A DNA stretch of 64,000 nucleotides from Tragulus kanchil. Its lineage: Eukaryota; Chordata; Mammalia; Artiodactyla; Tragulidae. The DNA is taken from NCBI GenBank assembly GCA_022376925.1, contig JAIOJX010000006.1, positions 55,461,658 to 55,525,657 on the forward strand, written 5' to 3'. Position numbers and translations under genes: made by a program. Below the pieces are notes generated by a model, which was given only the letters and a program-made list of their open reading frames with translations, did not search any database and had not been told where the DNA came from. This document shows, one piece after another, positions 12,856 through 24,239 of the stretch (positions are counted from its first letter, which is position 1; each line of letters opens with the position of its first letter).

Positions 12856-14818
12856 TGTGAAAAAGATGTTTGCAAATAAAAACTACAAGGAGGTATCACC
12901 TCATACCAGCCAGAACGGCAGTCATCAAAAAGTCCACAAACAACAAATGCTGAAGAGGACGTGGACAGAAAGGAACTTCCTGAATTGTTTGTGTGGATAT
13001 AAATTGGTAATATGAAGGTTCCTTAAAAAACTAAAAATAGAGCAACTATATGACCCTGCACCTCCTTTCCTGGGCATATATGTCCAGAAGAAAAAAAATA
13101 TGACCTCAAAGAACACACGCACCCTGGTGTTCACTGCAGCACTGTTTGCAATAGCCAAGACATGGGAGCAACCTAAATGTCCATTGACAATAGGAATGGA
13201 TAAAGAGGATGTGGTACAGATATACAGTGGAATATTACTCAGCCATTAACAAGAATGAAATAATGTCATTTACAGCAACATGGATGGACCTAGAGAGTGT
13301 CATACTGAGTGAAGTAAGTCAGAGAAGGGAAAAAAAGTGTATGATATCCCTTTTATGTGAGATCTAAAATGGTGCAAATGAATGTACTTAGAAAATGGAA
13401 AGAGACTCACAGCTTAGAGAATGAATTTTTGGTTGCCAGGGGGAAGAATGAGAGGAAGGGATAGTTAGGGAGTTTGGTGTGGACATTTAGACACAGCTGT
13501 GTTTACTGTATAGTGCATGAAACTTCTCAGTGGTGTGTGACAGCCTAGATGGAAGGGAGTTTGAGGAGAATGGATGCATGCATACCTGGGACTGAGTCCC
13601 TATGCTAAAATTAGATAACATGCAGGTTACAGAACAAATGTGAGACCAGATGTTACAAAACTCCTAGAAGAAAACAGGCAGAACACTCTCTGACATAAAG
13701 CACACCAGTATCTTTTTGATCTGTCTCCTAGAATAATGGAAATAAAAACAAAAATAAACAAATGGGATCTGCGTAAACTCAAAAGCTTTTGCACTGCAAA
13801 GTGAACAATAATTAAAATGTAAACACAACCCACAGATTGGGACAAAATAGTTGCAAATGATGTGACCAACTAGGGATTAGTTTCCAGAATTTACAAACAG
13901 CTCATGATGCAAACATCAAAACAAATAACCCAATCATCAAATAGGCAGGGAAGACTTAAATAGACATTTTTCCAGAGAAGCCATAGATGGCCAAGAGGCA
14001 TGTGAAAAAGATGTTTGCAAATAAAAACTACAAGGAGGTATCACCTCATACCAGCCAGAACGGCAGTCATCAAAAAGTCCACAAACAACAAATGCTGAAG
14101 AGGACGTGGACAGAAAGGAACTTCCTGAATTGTTTGTGTGGATATAAATTGGTAATATGAAGGTTCCTTAAAAAACTAAAAATAGAGCAACTATATGACC
14201 CTGCACCTCCTTTCCTGGGCATATATGTCCAGAAGAAAAAAAATATGACCTCAAAGAACACACGCACCCTGGTGTTCACTGCAGCACTGTTTGCAATAGC
14301 CAAGACATGGGAGCAACCTAAATGTCCATTGACAATAGGAATGGATAAAGAGGATGTGGTACAGATATACAGTGGAATATTACTCAGCCATTAACAAGAA
14401 TGAAATAATGTCATTTACAGCAACATGGATGGACCTAGAGAGTGTCATACTGAGTGAAGTAAGTCAGAGAAGGGAAAAAAAGTGTATGATATCCCTTTTA
14501 TGTGAGATCTAAAATGGTGCAAATGAATGTACTTAGAAAATGGAAAGAGACTCACAGCTTAGAGAATGAATTTTTGGTTGCCAGGGGGAAGAATGAGAGG
14601 AAGGGATAGTTAGGGAGTTTGGTGTGGACATTTAGACACAGCTGTGTTTACTGTATAGTGCATGAAACTTCTCAGTGGTGTGTGACAGCCTAGATGGAAG
14701 GGGAGTTTGAGGGAGAATGGATGCATGCATACCTGGGACTGAGTCCCTATGCTGTTAACCTGAAACTATCACAAAATTGTTAATTGGCTATTCCCCAATA
14801 CAAAATAAAAAGTTCAAA
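10912..14818 (+). mobile_element. 5'-truncated L1 LINE (ORF2 end and 3'UTR), twice interrupted by artefact duplications
   Basis: The sequence matches the end of mammalian L1 ORF2 (reverse-transcriptase C-terminal region) and then a ruminant-type L1 3'UTR ending in aatacaaaataaaaag. Flanking 14-mers gttcttacaactct (10898-10911) and gttctcacaactct (14819-14832) differ at one base and look like its TSD. Without duplications 5 and 6 the element is about 1.7 kb. ORF2 is broken by stops and frameshifts, so no protein is expected. It lies in the intron upstream of SYT9 exon 2, in the gene's orientation. Confidence 0.88.
12480..14756. repeat. Tandem duplication 6 (unit 1145)
   Basis: Copies are 12480-13624 and 13625-14756. 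Before the second copy there is a corrupted scrap (aaaattagataacatgca) that resembles the true upstream sequence aaaattagataatgc at 12433 with about 40 bases missing. Copy 2 restores one G in two G runs near its end. Both copies are L1 ORF2 end and 3'UTR. Confidence 0.93.
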
Positions 14819-14832
14819 GTTCTCACAACTCT

Positions 14833-16396
14833 GAAGCAATTCACAAAATAAGGACAGTATAATGGTTTTATTAATAATGCTCAATATAGTTTTTTAAGGG
14901 AATGCCACTTGTTTATGATTTTAAAACATCCGTTCTTGTGTAAAATGAGTATGGTAGTAAAGAGCTGTATGTTTAAAATAAGTATTAGCAAGTTAAAAAG
15001 CTGATAGCCTGTGCCAGCCTCCTGATATTTTGTTCATGAATTTAAGAGTCTGAACAAAGATGAAGACAAGAGTTAAATAAATTTTATGGGTTTGACTTGG
15101 AGGGGAAACCATCCTGGGGAACTAAGATTATTATTATTTAATGATTGTCAAGATACTCACTCCTTTGTTCTTCATAAAGCAAGACACAGGGTTAAATAAG
15201 GACTGTTTTCAGAAATGTTCGAGGATTACAAACCCAAGTTCACCTGAATGTGCTGCCACATACACTTCATGTGTTTCTCATTTTCTTTCTTATTAATACT
15301 TGCTCTTCTTGTAACATGGTAGTCAAAGTCTCTTCTAATTTCATCCCAACAGAAATGGTTTGTTCTCTCTCCATGTGGTTTTTAATGTAAAAATAATTTT
15401 AGCATAATTTTGTCTAAGTTTTCTGAATCTTTGGTTACCCTCTTTTGAATTTTTTGTTTTAGCAATCATGTTATTTTTTTCTTAAAAGATTGTCTTATTT
15501 TATTGTCAATTCCATACTAGTAGTCTACCCTTGTTTATAGAGGAAATACCTCATGGAAATTTCCTATGATTGAAATGTTTTCAAAGTTCCTGTTTCCTTC
15601 CTAATCTATCTGTTTTCTTTGGGAACGTCTTTTTCTTTCTTTTCTTCTATATGTTGATGTTGCTATAAGATTTACTTACATGGTTGACAATTCTTTGAAG
15701 CTTAGTCATTCTTAAGAGTAAGGCAGTAACAAAGCTGGCTGTAAGGCTATACATCTGTGAGTGAAATTTTAGCAGTCAAGATTTACTTAAAGGGGACTTT
15801 ATTGGGCTCCGATATTTGCAAGACTGTGGAGGTTCTGTTCTTGTCAGCAATTCTCACATTAGTCTCCATGGCTTCTCCCTAGACATACTAGACAGTATTT
15901 GGGAAAGATTTTCGGTCACAGCCCTTGTTTTCAGCTCAGCATCTTGGCCTTAGCTACTACTATACTGGAAATGTGTCTTCTGAGTCTGTATGAGTTTAGC
16001 AAGCCAAAACTGCTAATCATCCCATGCTGTTTTCTTTGAGTTTATACTTTTTGCTTCATATTATTTAATAGGGTGGGGTTCTCAGGAAGGAGAGGACATA
16101 CATGCATAAATATGGGTGCATATGCACCATTATGAGTCACTGTCTCCCTTAATTCTTATATATATATATTTGCACCTAATTTGTTTATCAACATTGGGTT
16201 GAAGTATGTGTCATCTCTCACTGTTAACAGTAGGCCGTTTAATTTGTTTTTCCTTCTTTCCTTCTTCCATATCCCACAACTTGTTGAAATTGTTGGAGTT
16301 TAAGTGCATGTAGTTATGATCACTTTGTTCCTTTAAGTACTTTTTTTTCCTTTACAGTTCTGTTAAACTTCATAACCTCAAAACCAGCAGATTTAT
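14833..16396. other. AT-rich intron, nothing identified
   Basis: Contains a (TA)n run near 16160 and T-rich tracts. No gene or repeat family recognised. Confidence 0.5.
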
Positions 16397-16406
16397 TACA
16401 CTTTTT

Positions 16407-16737
16407 TTTTTTAAAGATTTATTTATTTTATTTATTTATTTGGGCGGGGGTCGGGTTGGGGAGGGAGGGGAGCGGGCGGGCCACTTCTATTGGTCTTTCA
16501 TTTCTCTGTTTTCATCCGTCTTTGTTCTTTGGCTCCTGTGGGCCTCCCATCGCGGTGGCGTCTGTTGTCGCAGAGCGCCGGCTCTGGGTGCATGCGCTCC
16601 AGAGCTCCGGCTTGGTGATTGGACACATCAGTCCAGCCGCTCTGCGGCACGTGGGATCTTCCCAGGCCAGGGCTCGAACTGGCGCCCCTTGCACTGCAAG
16701 GCGGTGTCCTTATCCACTGGACCACCAGGGGAAGCCC
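16407..16737 (-). mobile_element. CHR-type tRNA-Glu SINE
   Basis: Reverse strand begins gggcttcccctggtggtccag (A-box region) and gttcgagccctggcctgg (B box), followed by the CHR body and an aaataaataaat tail. TSD tacacttttt at 16397-16406 and 16738-16747. It makes a long chance ORF on the + strand (about 115 codons), which is not a gene. Confidence 0.88.
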
Positions 16738-17511
16738 TACACTTTTTACTGTTTTGTTTGCTTATCACTAATTCTTGTGATATGTAGTATCTAAGTATAT
16801 GGCTTATCTAAAATGCTCTTCCCTTCCTGGCTTCTCTATTTTAACATAAATTTTATGAGAATTCCATAGGTTTTATGCAGGAAAGGGTACATGAATTACG
16901 TATTTTCTGAGTTACTGATGGCTGAAAATGTCTTTCCTCTGTGATAACGTGGCTGGCTGTGGAATTCCAGGGCTACCATCTCCTTCTCTTAGTTATTCCA
17001 GGTGAGATCTCAGGGGTGTCTGGTTCTGGTTACTGCTGCAGCTGCACTTGTCCCTCTTGGCCACTATTTTAAATATCTCATTGAGTTAATTTGTCTCTCA
17101 CATTGATTTGTCTTATGTCAATTGTCATTTTTTCCAGTGGCTCAGCTGGGTTGACTTCTTTCAAGTTGCTGGTTTGTCCTGGGATTTTGTTGTTGTCATC
17201 AGTTTGCATCTCCTCCCTGTTCTTTCACAGTTCAGTGGGGCAACTGCTATCTTCTGTCCATATGATGTGTAGGTGCTCAAGCCTTGTGCATTAATGTTTG
17301 TTTTCAACTGCTTATCTTCTGTCCATTTTTTATGAGTGTGTAATTGTAACTTTTTTTTCCCCTTTTTTCCCCCACATCCCACAACTTGTTGAAATTGTTG
17401 GAGTTTAAGTGCATGTAGTTATGATCACTTTGTTCCTTTAAGTACTTTTTTTTCCTTTACAGTTCTGTTAAACTTCATAACCTCAAAACCAGCAGATTTA
17501 TTACACTTTTT

Positions 17512-17841
17512 TTTTTTAAAGATTTATTTATTTTATTTATTTATTTGGGCGGGGGTCGGGTTGGGGAGGGAGGGGAGCGGGCGGCCACTTCTATTGGTCT
17601 TTCATTTCTCTGTTTTCATCCGTCTTTGTTCTTTGGCTCCTGTGGGCCTCCCATCGCGGTGGCGTCTGTTGTCGCAGAGCGCCGGCTCTGGGTGCATGCG
17701 CTCCAGAGCTCCGGCTTGGTGATTGGACACATCAGTCCAGCCGCTCTGCGGCACGTGGGATCTTCCCAGGCCAGGGCTCGAACTGGCGCCCCTTGCACTG
17801 CAAGGCGGTGTCCTTATCCACTGGACCACCAGGGGAAGCCC
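17512..17841 (-). mobile_element. CHR-type SINE, duplicate
   Basis: Same insertion and TSD as at 16407, in copy 2 of duplication 7. One G fewer in gcgggcgggcc. Confidence 0.88.
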
Positions 17842-18404
17842 TACACTTTTTACTGTTTTGTTTGCTTATCACTAATTCTTGTGATATGTAGTATCTAAGT
17901 ATATGGCTTATCTAAAATGCTCTTCCCTTCCTGGCTTCTCTATTTTAACATAAATTTTATGAGAATTCCATAGGTTTTATGCAGGAAAGGGTACATGAAT
18001 TACGTATTTTCTGAGTTACTGATGGCTGAAAATGTCTTTCCTCTGTGATAACGTGGCTGGCTGTGGAATTCCAGGGCTACCATCTCCTTCTCTTAGTTAT
18101 TCCAGGTGAGATCTCAGGGGTGTCTGGTTCTGGTTACTGCTGCAGCTGCACTTGTCCCTCTTGGCCACTATTTTAAATATCTCATTGAGTTAATTTGTCT
18201 CTCACATTGATTTGTCTTATGTCAATTGTCATTTTTTCCAGTGGCTCAGCTGGGTTGACTTCTTTCAAGTTGCTGGTTTGTCCTGGGATTTTGTTGTTGT
18301 CATCAGTTTGCATCTCCTCCCTGTTCTTTCACAGTTCAGTGGGGCAACTGCTATCTTCTGTCCATATGATGTGTAGGTGCTCAAGCCTTGTGCATTAATG
18401 TTTG

Positions 18405-19855
18405 TCATTCTAGAACAAGTCTTCAGGCTTGTAGGATTTGTTGGAACCATAGGTGTCCAGCTGGAGTGTCTGCTGGATCTAGGGGTCGTGGTGTCTTGTG
18501 TCTGGTGTCCAGGGATGCTGCTGCTGTATGCCGTGTGCTATGGTGAGGGCCAGTAGCCCGCAGAAGAGGGTTCTGATGGTCAGCCCTGATTGCAAGATAC
18601 CCCACTGTGCTTCTTCCTGGAGGGATGGTCTCCACAGCAGCTCTGGGTACAAAGTTGTGCACCGTCACCCCAACCAGAACTGCCTCTCGGGGCCTGGATC
18701 CCAGCTTGGTTACCATTTGCCTCATTTCAACCCTGGATCACCAGCAGGTTATTCTCCTGACTCTTGGACAGAAGGACCAATTACACTTTTCTGTTCTTCA
18801 AAAAAACTGTCTTTAGAATAATAATTTTTCGGTGGTGCTATTTAATTTCTTCAGTTTTTATTATAAAAGATGTCAATACCAAACAATATGTGTATCTGTG
18901 TGTATGTATAATGCATGTAGTTTAAAGATCAATAGTAAAACAAATGGCCATATACCTACCACCTAACTTAATAACTCCTTTTCTTAAAAAAAAAGCTATT
19001 TTGTGATTTTAAATGAATTCTCATTCTTTCCTGAGGCTGTGATCTGAGGTGGGTGGTGTATGTGGTCTTATTGACTCTGAAGCAGCTTTCTAGTACTTTC
19101 TGAAGAAAAAAAAAAAAAATAAGAGAAAAGTACAGAGTGTGTTGAGAGTTCCCTGAGCTGTTTGCTAGCAGAAGTCCTCATGACTGCACTTAGCATAGGT
19201 CACCATGGGTTTCTCCTGGCAGGAACTACCTGGCTCCCTGTTCACCTCCCAGGCATCATCGTGTGAATGAGGAAACACACCCCCTGCCATTTCCCAGTCG
19301 TTTTCCGTAGTAACTGGATGCACAGACATCTGTCACAGTTGTGAAAGTGACCAGTGGCTCCTGGAGCTTCCCTGCCGCACGGCCTTAGCTCGTGGCAGAC
19401 GTGGAGGTGGTGGACTGCACCGTGCAGTGAGCGTGTGCTTGTGCCTTCTAAGTGCTTAGGCTCCAGTCCTGAGAGTGACAGACCAAGCCCCTGCTCTCAC
19501 ATTGGACTTGGGAGAAAGGTGGTTTGGGAAGTGCATAAGCCGAGAGTCAGCTAACAAGCTGGAATCGCTCTTGAGCTTGGTCAGGCCTTATGGAGACTAC
19601 CAGAAATGGACCTAGAATTTACTTTATTTAGCATATTGTCAATGTCAGGTAAACCCTGAGAGGCCATGTTGTGCCAAGCTGATGATTTCAGAGCTCAGGT
19701 GGGATTCTGAATGCAGGATGACCATAGGCCTGGACAATCCTTGGTAAAAGTATCTTGTCGATGTAATTATTGATATCACCTCTTTTCTGTCTTAAAAATA
19801 TCTTAGTAAGCTATATGATCACATTTATCAGTCAACTTTTTCTTAGAATTTTGGA
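18405..19855. other. Unclassified intron
   Basis: The GC-richer part 18405-18790 carries opposed ORFs of 100 and 107 codons without a recognisable domain. It continues the unassigned sequence flanking the CHR SINE (16740-17300), so it may belong to one old repeat. A 14-A run lies near 19106. Nothing else seen. Confidence 0.45.
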
Positions 19856-19870
19856 CTGTTTTATTTGTTT

Positions 19871-20205
19871 TTTTTTTTTTTTTTAAGATTTATTTATTTA
19901 TTTATTTTGGGCGGGGGTCGGGTTGGGTAGGGAGGGGAGCAGGCGGGCCACTTCTATTGGTCTTTCATTTCTCTATTTTTCATCCGTCGTTGTTCTTTTG
20001 GCTCCTGTGGGCCTCCCATCGCGGTGGCCACTGTCGTTGCAGAGCACTGGCTCTGGGCGCATGTGCACCAGAGCTCCGGCTCGGTAATTGGACACATCGG
20101 TCCAGCCGCTCCGCAGCACGTGGGATCTTCCCAGGCCAGGGATCGAACCGGCACCCCTTGCACTGCAAGGCGGTGTCCTTACCCACTGGACCACCAGGGG
20201 AAGCC
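19871..20205 (-). mobile_element. CHR-type SINE, nested
   Basis: Same family, well preserved, with tail in reverse at 19871-19905. Flanked by tttatttgttttt on both sides (19861 on, and 20206 on), consistent with a TSD. It sits in the tail side of the older SINE ending at 20437. Confidence 0.83.
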
Positions 20206-20224
20206 CTTTATTTGTTTTTTTATG

Positions 20225-20437
20225 TATTTATTTTTAACCATCTTTATTCTTTGACCTGCGTGGGCCTCTTGTTGCAGAACACCAACTCTGGGCACATGTA
20301 CTCCAGACCGCTGACTCCTAATTGGACACGCCAGTCCAGCTGCTCCATGGCACATGGAATCTTCCTGGGCCAGGGATCAAACCGGTGCCCCTTGCACTGC
20401 AAGGTGGACTCTACCCATTGGACCACCAGGGAAGCCC
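20225..20437 (-). mobile_element. Older CHR-type SINE
   Basis: Reverse reading gives gggcttccctggtggtccaa and the CHR body with more substitutions than its neighbour. agtcaacttttt occurs both at about 19830 and 20443 and may be its TSD, with the younger SINE inserted in between. Confidence 0.75.
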
Positions 20438-20449
20438 TATTAGTCAACT

Positions 20450-23347
20450 TTTTGCCATAGTGACAAACGCGTTCAAAATCTTATTGATTTAAAGAAAGCG
20501 CCAACCATTTAGATTTCGCTCATGGATCAGTGGATCATTTGCTGTCCTGCCCCAGTCTGTGCATCAGGTTTAAGTTTGTTCTTCATTCTGGACTCGGGGC
20601 CTGTACCACAAATCTTCCACTGTGGCACCCCTTCTTCTTGTGGCAGAAGGTGGGAGCCCAGGAGTCCTTTCATGGGCCATATCTACACACATTTTACTCA
20701 CCAGAGTAAGTCATGTGGCCAAGAAAAACATTAAGGTATTGATATTTATTCTCCATCCTTGGAGGGGGCACTATGGTGTGAAATAATGAATATTTGTTGA
20801 ATAATAATATATAATTATCATGTCACACTTCTAACCTCACTGCCTCCTTCAGATCCCTCCTCCAGCCTCTGCCATCCTACTAAAGGTGTGTGTGTCGAAT
20901 GGTGCTAAAGGAATTAACAGAATACAGGGAACAGATTTTGCCTCTGTTTGGATCATAGGCTGTATAAAGGGGTTTCACAATATTGTGGAGCTTGTTTTGG
21001 TTTTAGATTTCTTTGGAGGGGTGGGGGTTGATATTTGCTGTGGCAGCCTGATTCGCTAGGAGGGATCTCTCCTTCCCAGTGCCCCGAGTACTGCCACCCA
21101 TCATAGAAGTTTTTTCCAAGAAATATTCTGTCCTGCCATGTGAGCTGTCAGAACCAACCCTGTGGCCAAACCGTGCCCTCTCTTGCCTCTTGTTGGGGAG
21201 CCATGAGGTGTGATTTCTAGTGCCTTTTGCTTTGCTACTCCCCACTGACTCTCTTCCCTGTCCCCCATCTCCGCCCGTTTTGCTCTGCAGCTGAGATTTT
21301 TAATTTTTATTTTCCCCTTAGTGTCTCTTCATTGTTGTTTTTTGTTGTTTGGTTGCTCAGTCATGTTTGACCCTGTGTGACCCCATTCTGCAGCACCCTA
21401 GGCTTCCCTGTCCTTCACTGCCCTGTGTTAAATGTTCAGCCCTGATTGGTTTTTCCCTTAAAACAGTCTCAGAAATTCCTCATTGTTACTGGTTCACTGA
21501 TAGATAAAAAGTACCTGTCCTTGTTTTTCGTAGTTACATAGTTTGCTTATCCCATTTCAGTGATATTTGAAGAGAAACAGGATAAGCAAAGATTTTGAGC
21601 TCAGTTACCCATGTTGAAACTGGAACCCCTGTGTTTCCAAACAGAGATACAATGTTGTTTCGCTACATGGGCAAAGATTGATTAGGAGGCATAGAAGAGA
21701 TACATCAGATCCATCACCAGTCCTGGCAGCTGACTTTCTGTCAAGAGCAATTTTTCATGAAGAAATTGTCTTATCATTTCATAAAAATGATCAAGTACCT
21801 TAAGAGTCATGTTGAAAAGTGCACAGACTGTAGTGGTCAGCTTGATTCCGTAGGAAAGCGACTGACAGGAGGGGTTCACATGCATGCCTCAGCAGAGATA
21901 CAAGCTGTCTCATGTCATGGATTGTTGGCATGCTGTGCATTGCTGGCATTGTGGCTGTTAAGTAACTGATTCCTAATTTCCCCCTTCACTACATTAGCAG
22001 TCTGTGAAGGTTAGGGTGTGTCTATCATGTTTTCCATTGTGTCTCCAAACCCTGGCACGTAGTGGACATCCAGAAAACTTTGGCTAAAACAATACCAATA
22101 TTAATTACGGACAGTAAAGGCAGAACCTGGGGAGAGTACTCAGGGCTCCAGGGTATAATGGACCCTAGTGAGAGCAGGTAGGAATTGTCCTTTAAAGCTA
22201 GGAGTTTATAGCATCACAGCGCCTGGAATGAGCTCGGGTTGTTGCTTCAGTCTCCCTGGCTTGACTGTAGGGTGTGGTGGAAGCCTGGCGAGGGAGAAGG
22301 TTTGTTCTGAGAACTGGGTGCACAGCCACTGGATGCTGCACTGCCACAGACCCTGGCTGAGGCCATGTGGCCGCGCTCCGTGTAGTAGATGTTGCTGTTG
22401 TCCCCCACAGCCCCTCTCCCTTAGCACTTGAGGCCTACTGACCTTCTAGGCCAGCCCTGCTTTTATCTGAAATGTGGGAATTTTCTGGTCCCAGAAACTT
22501 ACTTTGCCACCCATGTAGCAGATGCCCCTTGAAAGTTGCCCTCAAATAAATGACTAAAGGGAGTGATGTTATAAACAACTAGGCCCCTGAGGTGTGAATT
22601 CTTCCCGGCAGCTGAACGTCTGGTCCTCCCCTGTGGTAACTGGCCTGATAAAACGCCCCTTACTGGCTGCTTCTTTACTGCCCTGAATTACACCTCTCTT
22701 CTAACTGGATCACTTCTCTACTCCCCTGCTGTGTTTTCTTCACTTTCTAAATAAGCCTCTTACCCTTGAGTACTTGTCTCAGCTCTGTTGCTGGAGAACC
22801 ATAGCTATGACCATCATTCCCTGGCCTGGTCCCCTGTCCACCAGGGACCCAGGTGGGTGTTCTTGAGGCTTGAGAGGGCTTGAGCTGCAAAATGCTGAGA
22901 CCCTTAAAAATTCATATCAGAAAGAGGGGTGGGGGAGCATGCTAAAAAGGATGTTACTTAAATGTATCCCAAACTATCTTATACTGCTGTCTGAGATGAC
23001 AGAGGAATTTTTAATGACAGTTGAAGCCACTCTGTTCCCAGAATATCAATGATTTTTAATGTCAAGGGGACAGAGTTTCAGTTGCCTTGCAGGATATTCC
23101 TGGTCCCCTGAATATATCCTGTCTCTTGCTGTTGCAGGCTGTTTGTTTCTAAACATCCTCTGTGCTTGTGTCTGAGCCCTCATTGTCCCTGCATCAGAAC
23201 TTGGTGATCCAGCAGCATTCCCAGCCCAGGCTTTGTGCCATCGCTCCTGAGGGATGCATGGATGAGAGGGTCATTCTGCCCACACCATGCAGTGGGTGGG
23301 CATGGGAGGAGCAATCCCACTGACCTTTGATCTTTGCTTCTTTGCAG
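20450..23347. other. Intron 1 sequence upstream of SYT9 exon 2
   Basis: Apart from the BovB scrap at 21335 and a possible L2 scrap near 22030 (ccctggcacgtagtgg), I recognise nothing. A pyrimidine tract before 23347 serves the exon 2 acceptor. Confidence 0.5.
21335..21428 (-). mobile_element. BovB 3'-end fragment
   Basis: ggttgctcagtcatg followed by cccattctgcagcacc and aggcttccctgtccttcac is the reverse of the BovB terminal region. About 95 bases, diverged. Confidence 0.65.
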
Positions 23348-23699
23348 ATATCTCAGTGAGCCTGCTGACCCTTGTGGTCACTGCCTGTGGCCTCGCTCTC
23401 TTTGGTGTGTCTCTCTTCGTGTCTTGGAAACTCTGCTGGGTTCCGTGGCGAGAACGAGGCCTATTCTCTGGTAGCAAAGACAACAACCAGGAGCCTCTTA
23501 ACTACACGGACACAGAGACCAATGAGCAGGAGAACAGTGAGGGCTTCCTAGACCCTCCCACCCCTTGTCCAGACTCCTCCATGAAGATCAGCCACACCTC
23601 CCCTGACATTCCCCTCTCAACCCAGCCGGGGGACCAGGACAACTGTGCCCATGGCGTCCGCGTGCAGCGCCAAGCCACAGAGCCAGCCTCATCAGCTCG
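23348..23699 (+). CDS. SYT9: Synaptotagmin-9, exon 2 (transmembrane segment and linker)
   Basis: Synaptotagmins are vesicle membrane proteins that sense calcium and trigger SNARE-dependent exocytosis; SYT9 is one of the fast sensors, with SYT1 and SYT2. The exon follows a pyrimidine-rich tract ending in CAG (acceptor at 23346-23347) and ends at a GTCAGT donor (23700-23705). It starts with two bases of a split Asp codon and ends with two bases of a split Arg codon, 116 whole codons between. The protein opens with DISVSLLTLVV, runs through a hydrophobic membrane span ending in SWKLCW, then an acidic, Ser/Pro-rich linker ending SSAR. This matches my memory of mammalian SYT9 almost residue for residue. 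Exon 1 (short luminal N-terminus) is not in the window. An open frame extends upstream to 23287, but that part is intron read-through. No stop or frameshift is present, and this exon lies outside every duplicated block, so its sequence is trustworthy. Confidence 0.95.
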
Positions 23700-23899
23700 G
23701 TCAGTAATGCCCCCTTCCTTTCTAGATGCAAGGAAAGCACTGCCCTGCTTCTTTCTCTTGGCAGCAATGACATTGATTAGCCAAGGAACCTGTAACATTT
23801 CACATGTTCCTTTGGTATCAGAGACATGAATGCGAGACAACTCAATGCTTCCTATACTCCAATCAGTTTCCTGGGCACTACTTAGTCTCTCCTTAGTTC

Positions 23900-24115
23900 A
23901 TAATAACAGTAGCTAACATTGCTCAGACTTACTATGCCAAAGACTGTCTAAGAACTTCATGTGTATTATTTAATTATTGCTTATATTTTTGTGTGAAATA
24001 GATCCTATTATCATTTTCATCTCACAGAAGAAGGAACGTAAGTGAAGGAAATTAACAAAGTCATAAATGGGTAAACACCCAGGTCAGGGTTTAAGCCCTG
24101 GTTCAAACACCACCA
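23900..24115 (-). repeat. MIR SINE (ancient)
   Basis: aacagtagctaacattgctc, then cttcatgtgtattatttaa, cctattatcattttcatctca and agggtttaagccctggttca follow the order of MIR in reverse. It lies 200 bases after SYT9 exon 2. Confidence 0.7.
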
Positions 24116-24239
24116 GAGCCCAAGTTTTCTCCCCCTCTTCGGTGCAGGTCTCACAGTGCTATGGAGTTGGTTCCCTGAGCCTCGGGCCAAGCCTGACTGT
24201 CACACACAGGCTCTCCCTAGAGTCCACACAGTGACTGGA

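Larger units (their letters stand above)
16271..18404. repeat. Tandem duplication 7 (offset 1105)
   Basis: Copies are 16271 to about 17304 and 17376-18404. Bases 17305-17375 are a degraded echo: caactgcttatcttctgtcc resembles the true caactgctatcttctgtcc at 17238, followed by T/C-rich noise. A CHR SINE with its TSD is duplicated within the unit. Confidence 0.92.

Noticed and set aside
16440..16794. Overlapping ORFs of 112-115 codons on both strands
   Set aside because: They lie entirely in a reverse CHR SINE, and the same ORFs recur wherever the SINE occurs (17.5, 20.0, 29.6, 43.4 and 46.1 kb).
18423..18725. 100-codon ORF on the minus strand
   Set aside because: Arg/Pro/Thr-rich with no known domain; it overlaps an opposed ORF of similar length, which suggests GC-rich chance frames.
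23287..23347. ATG at 23287 as a SYT9 start
   Set aside because: The stretch before 23348 is intron ending in a proper acceptor; the known protein begins in an upstream exon.
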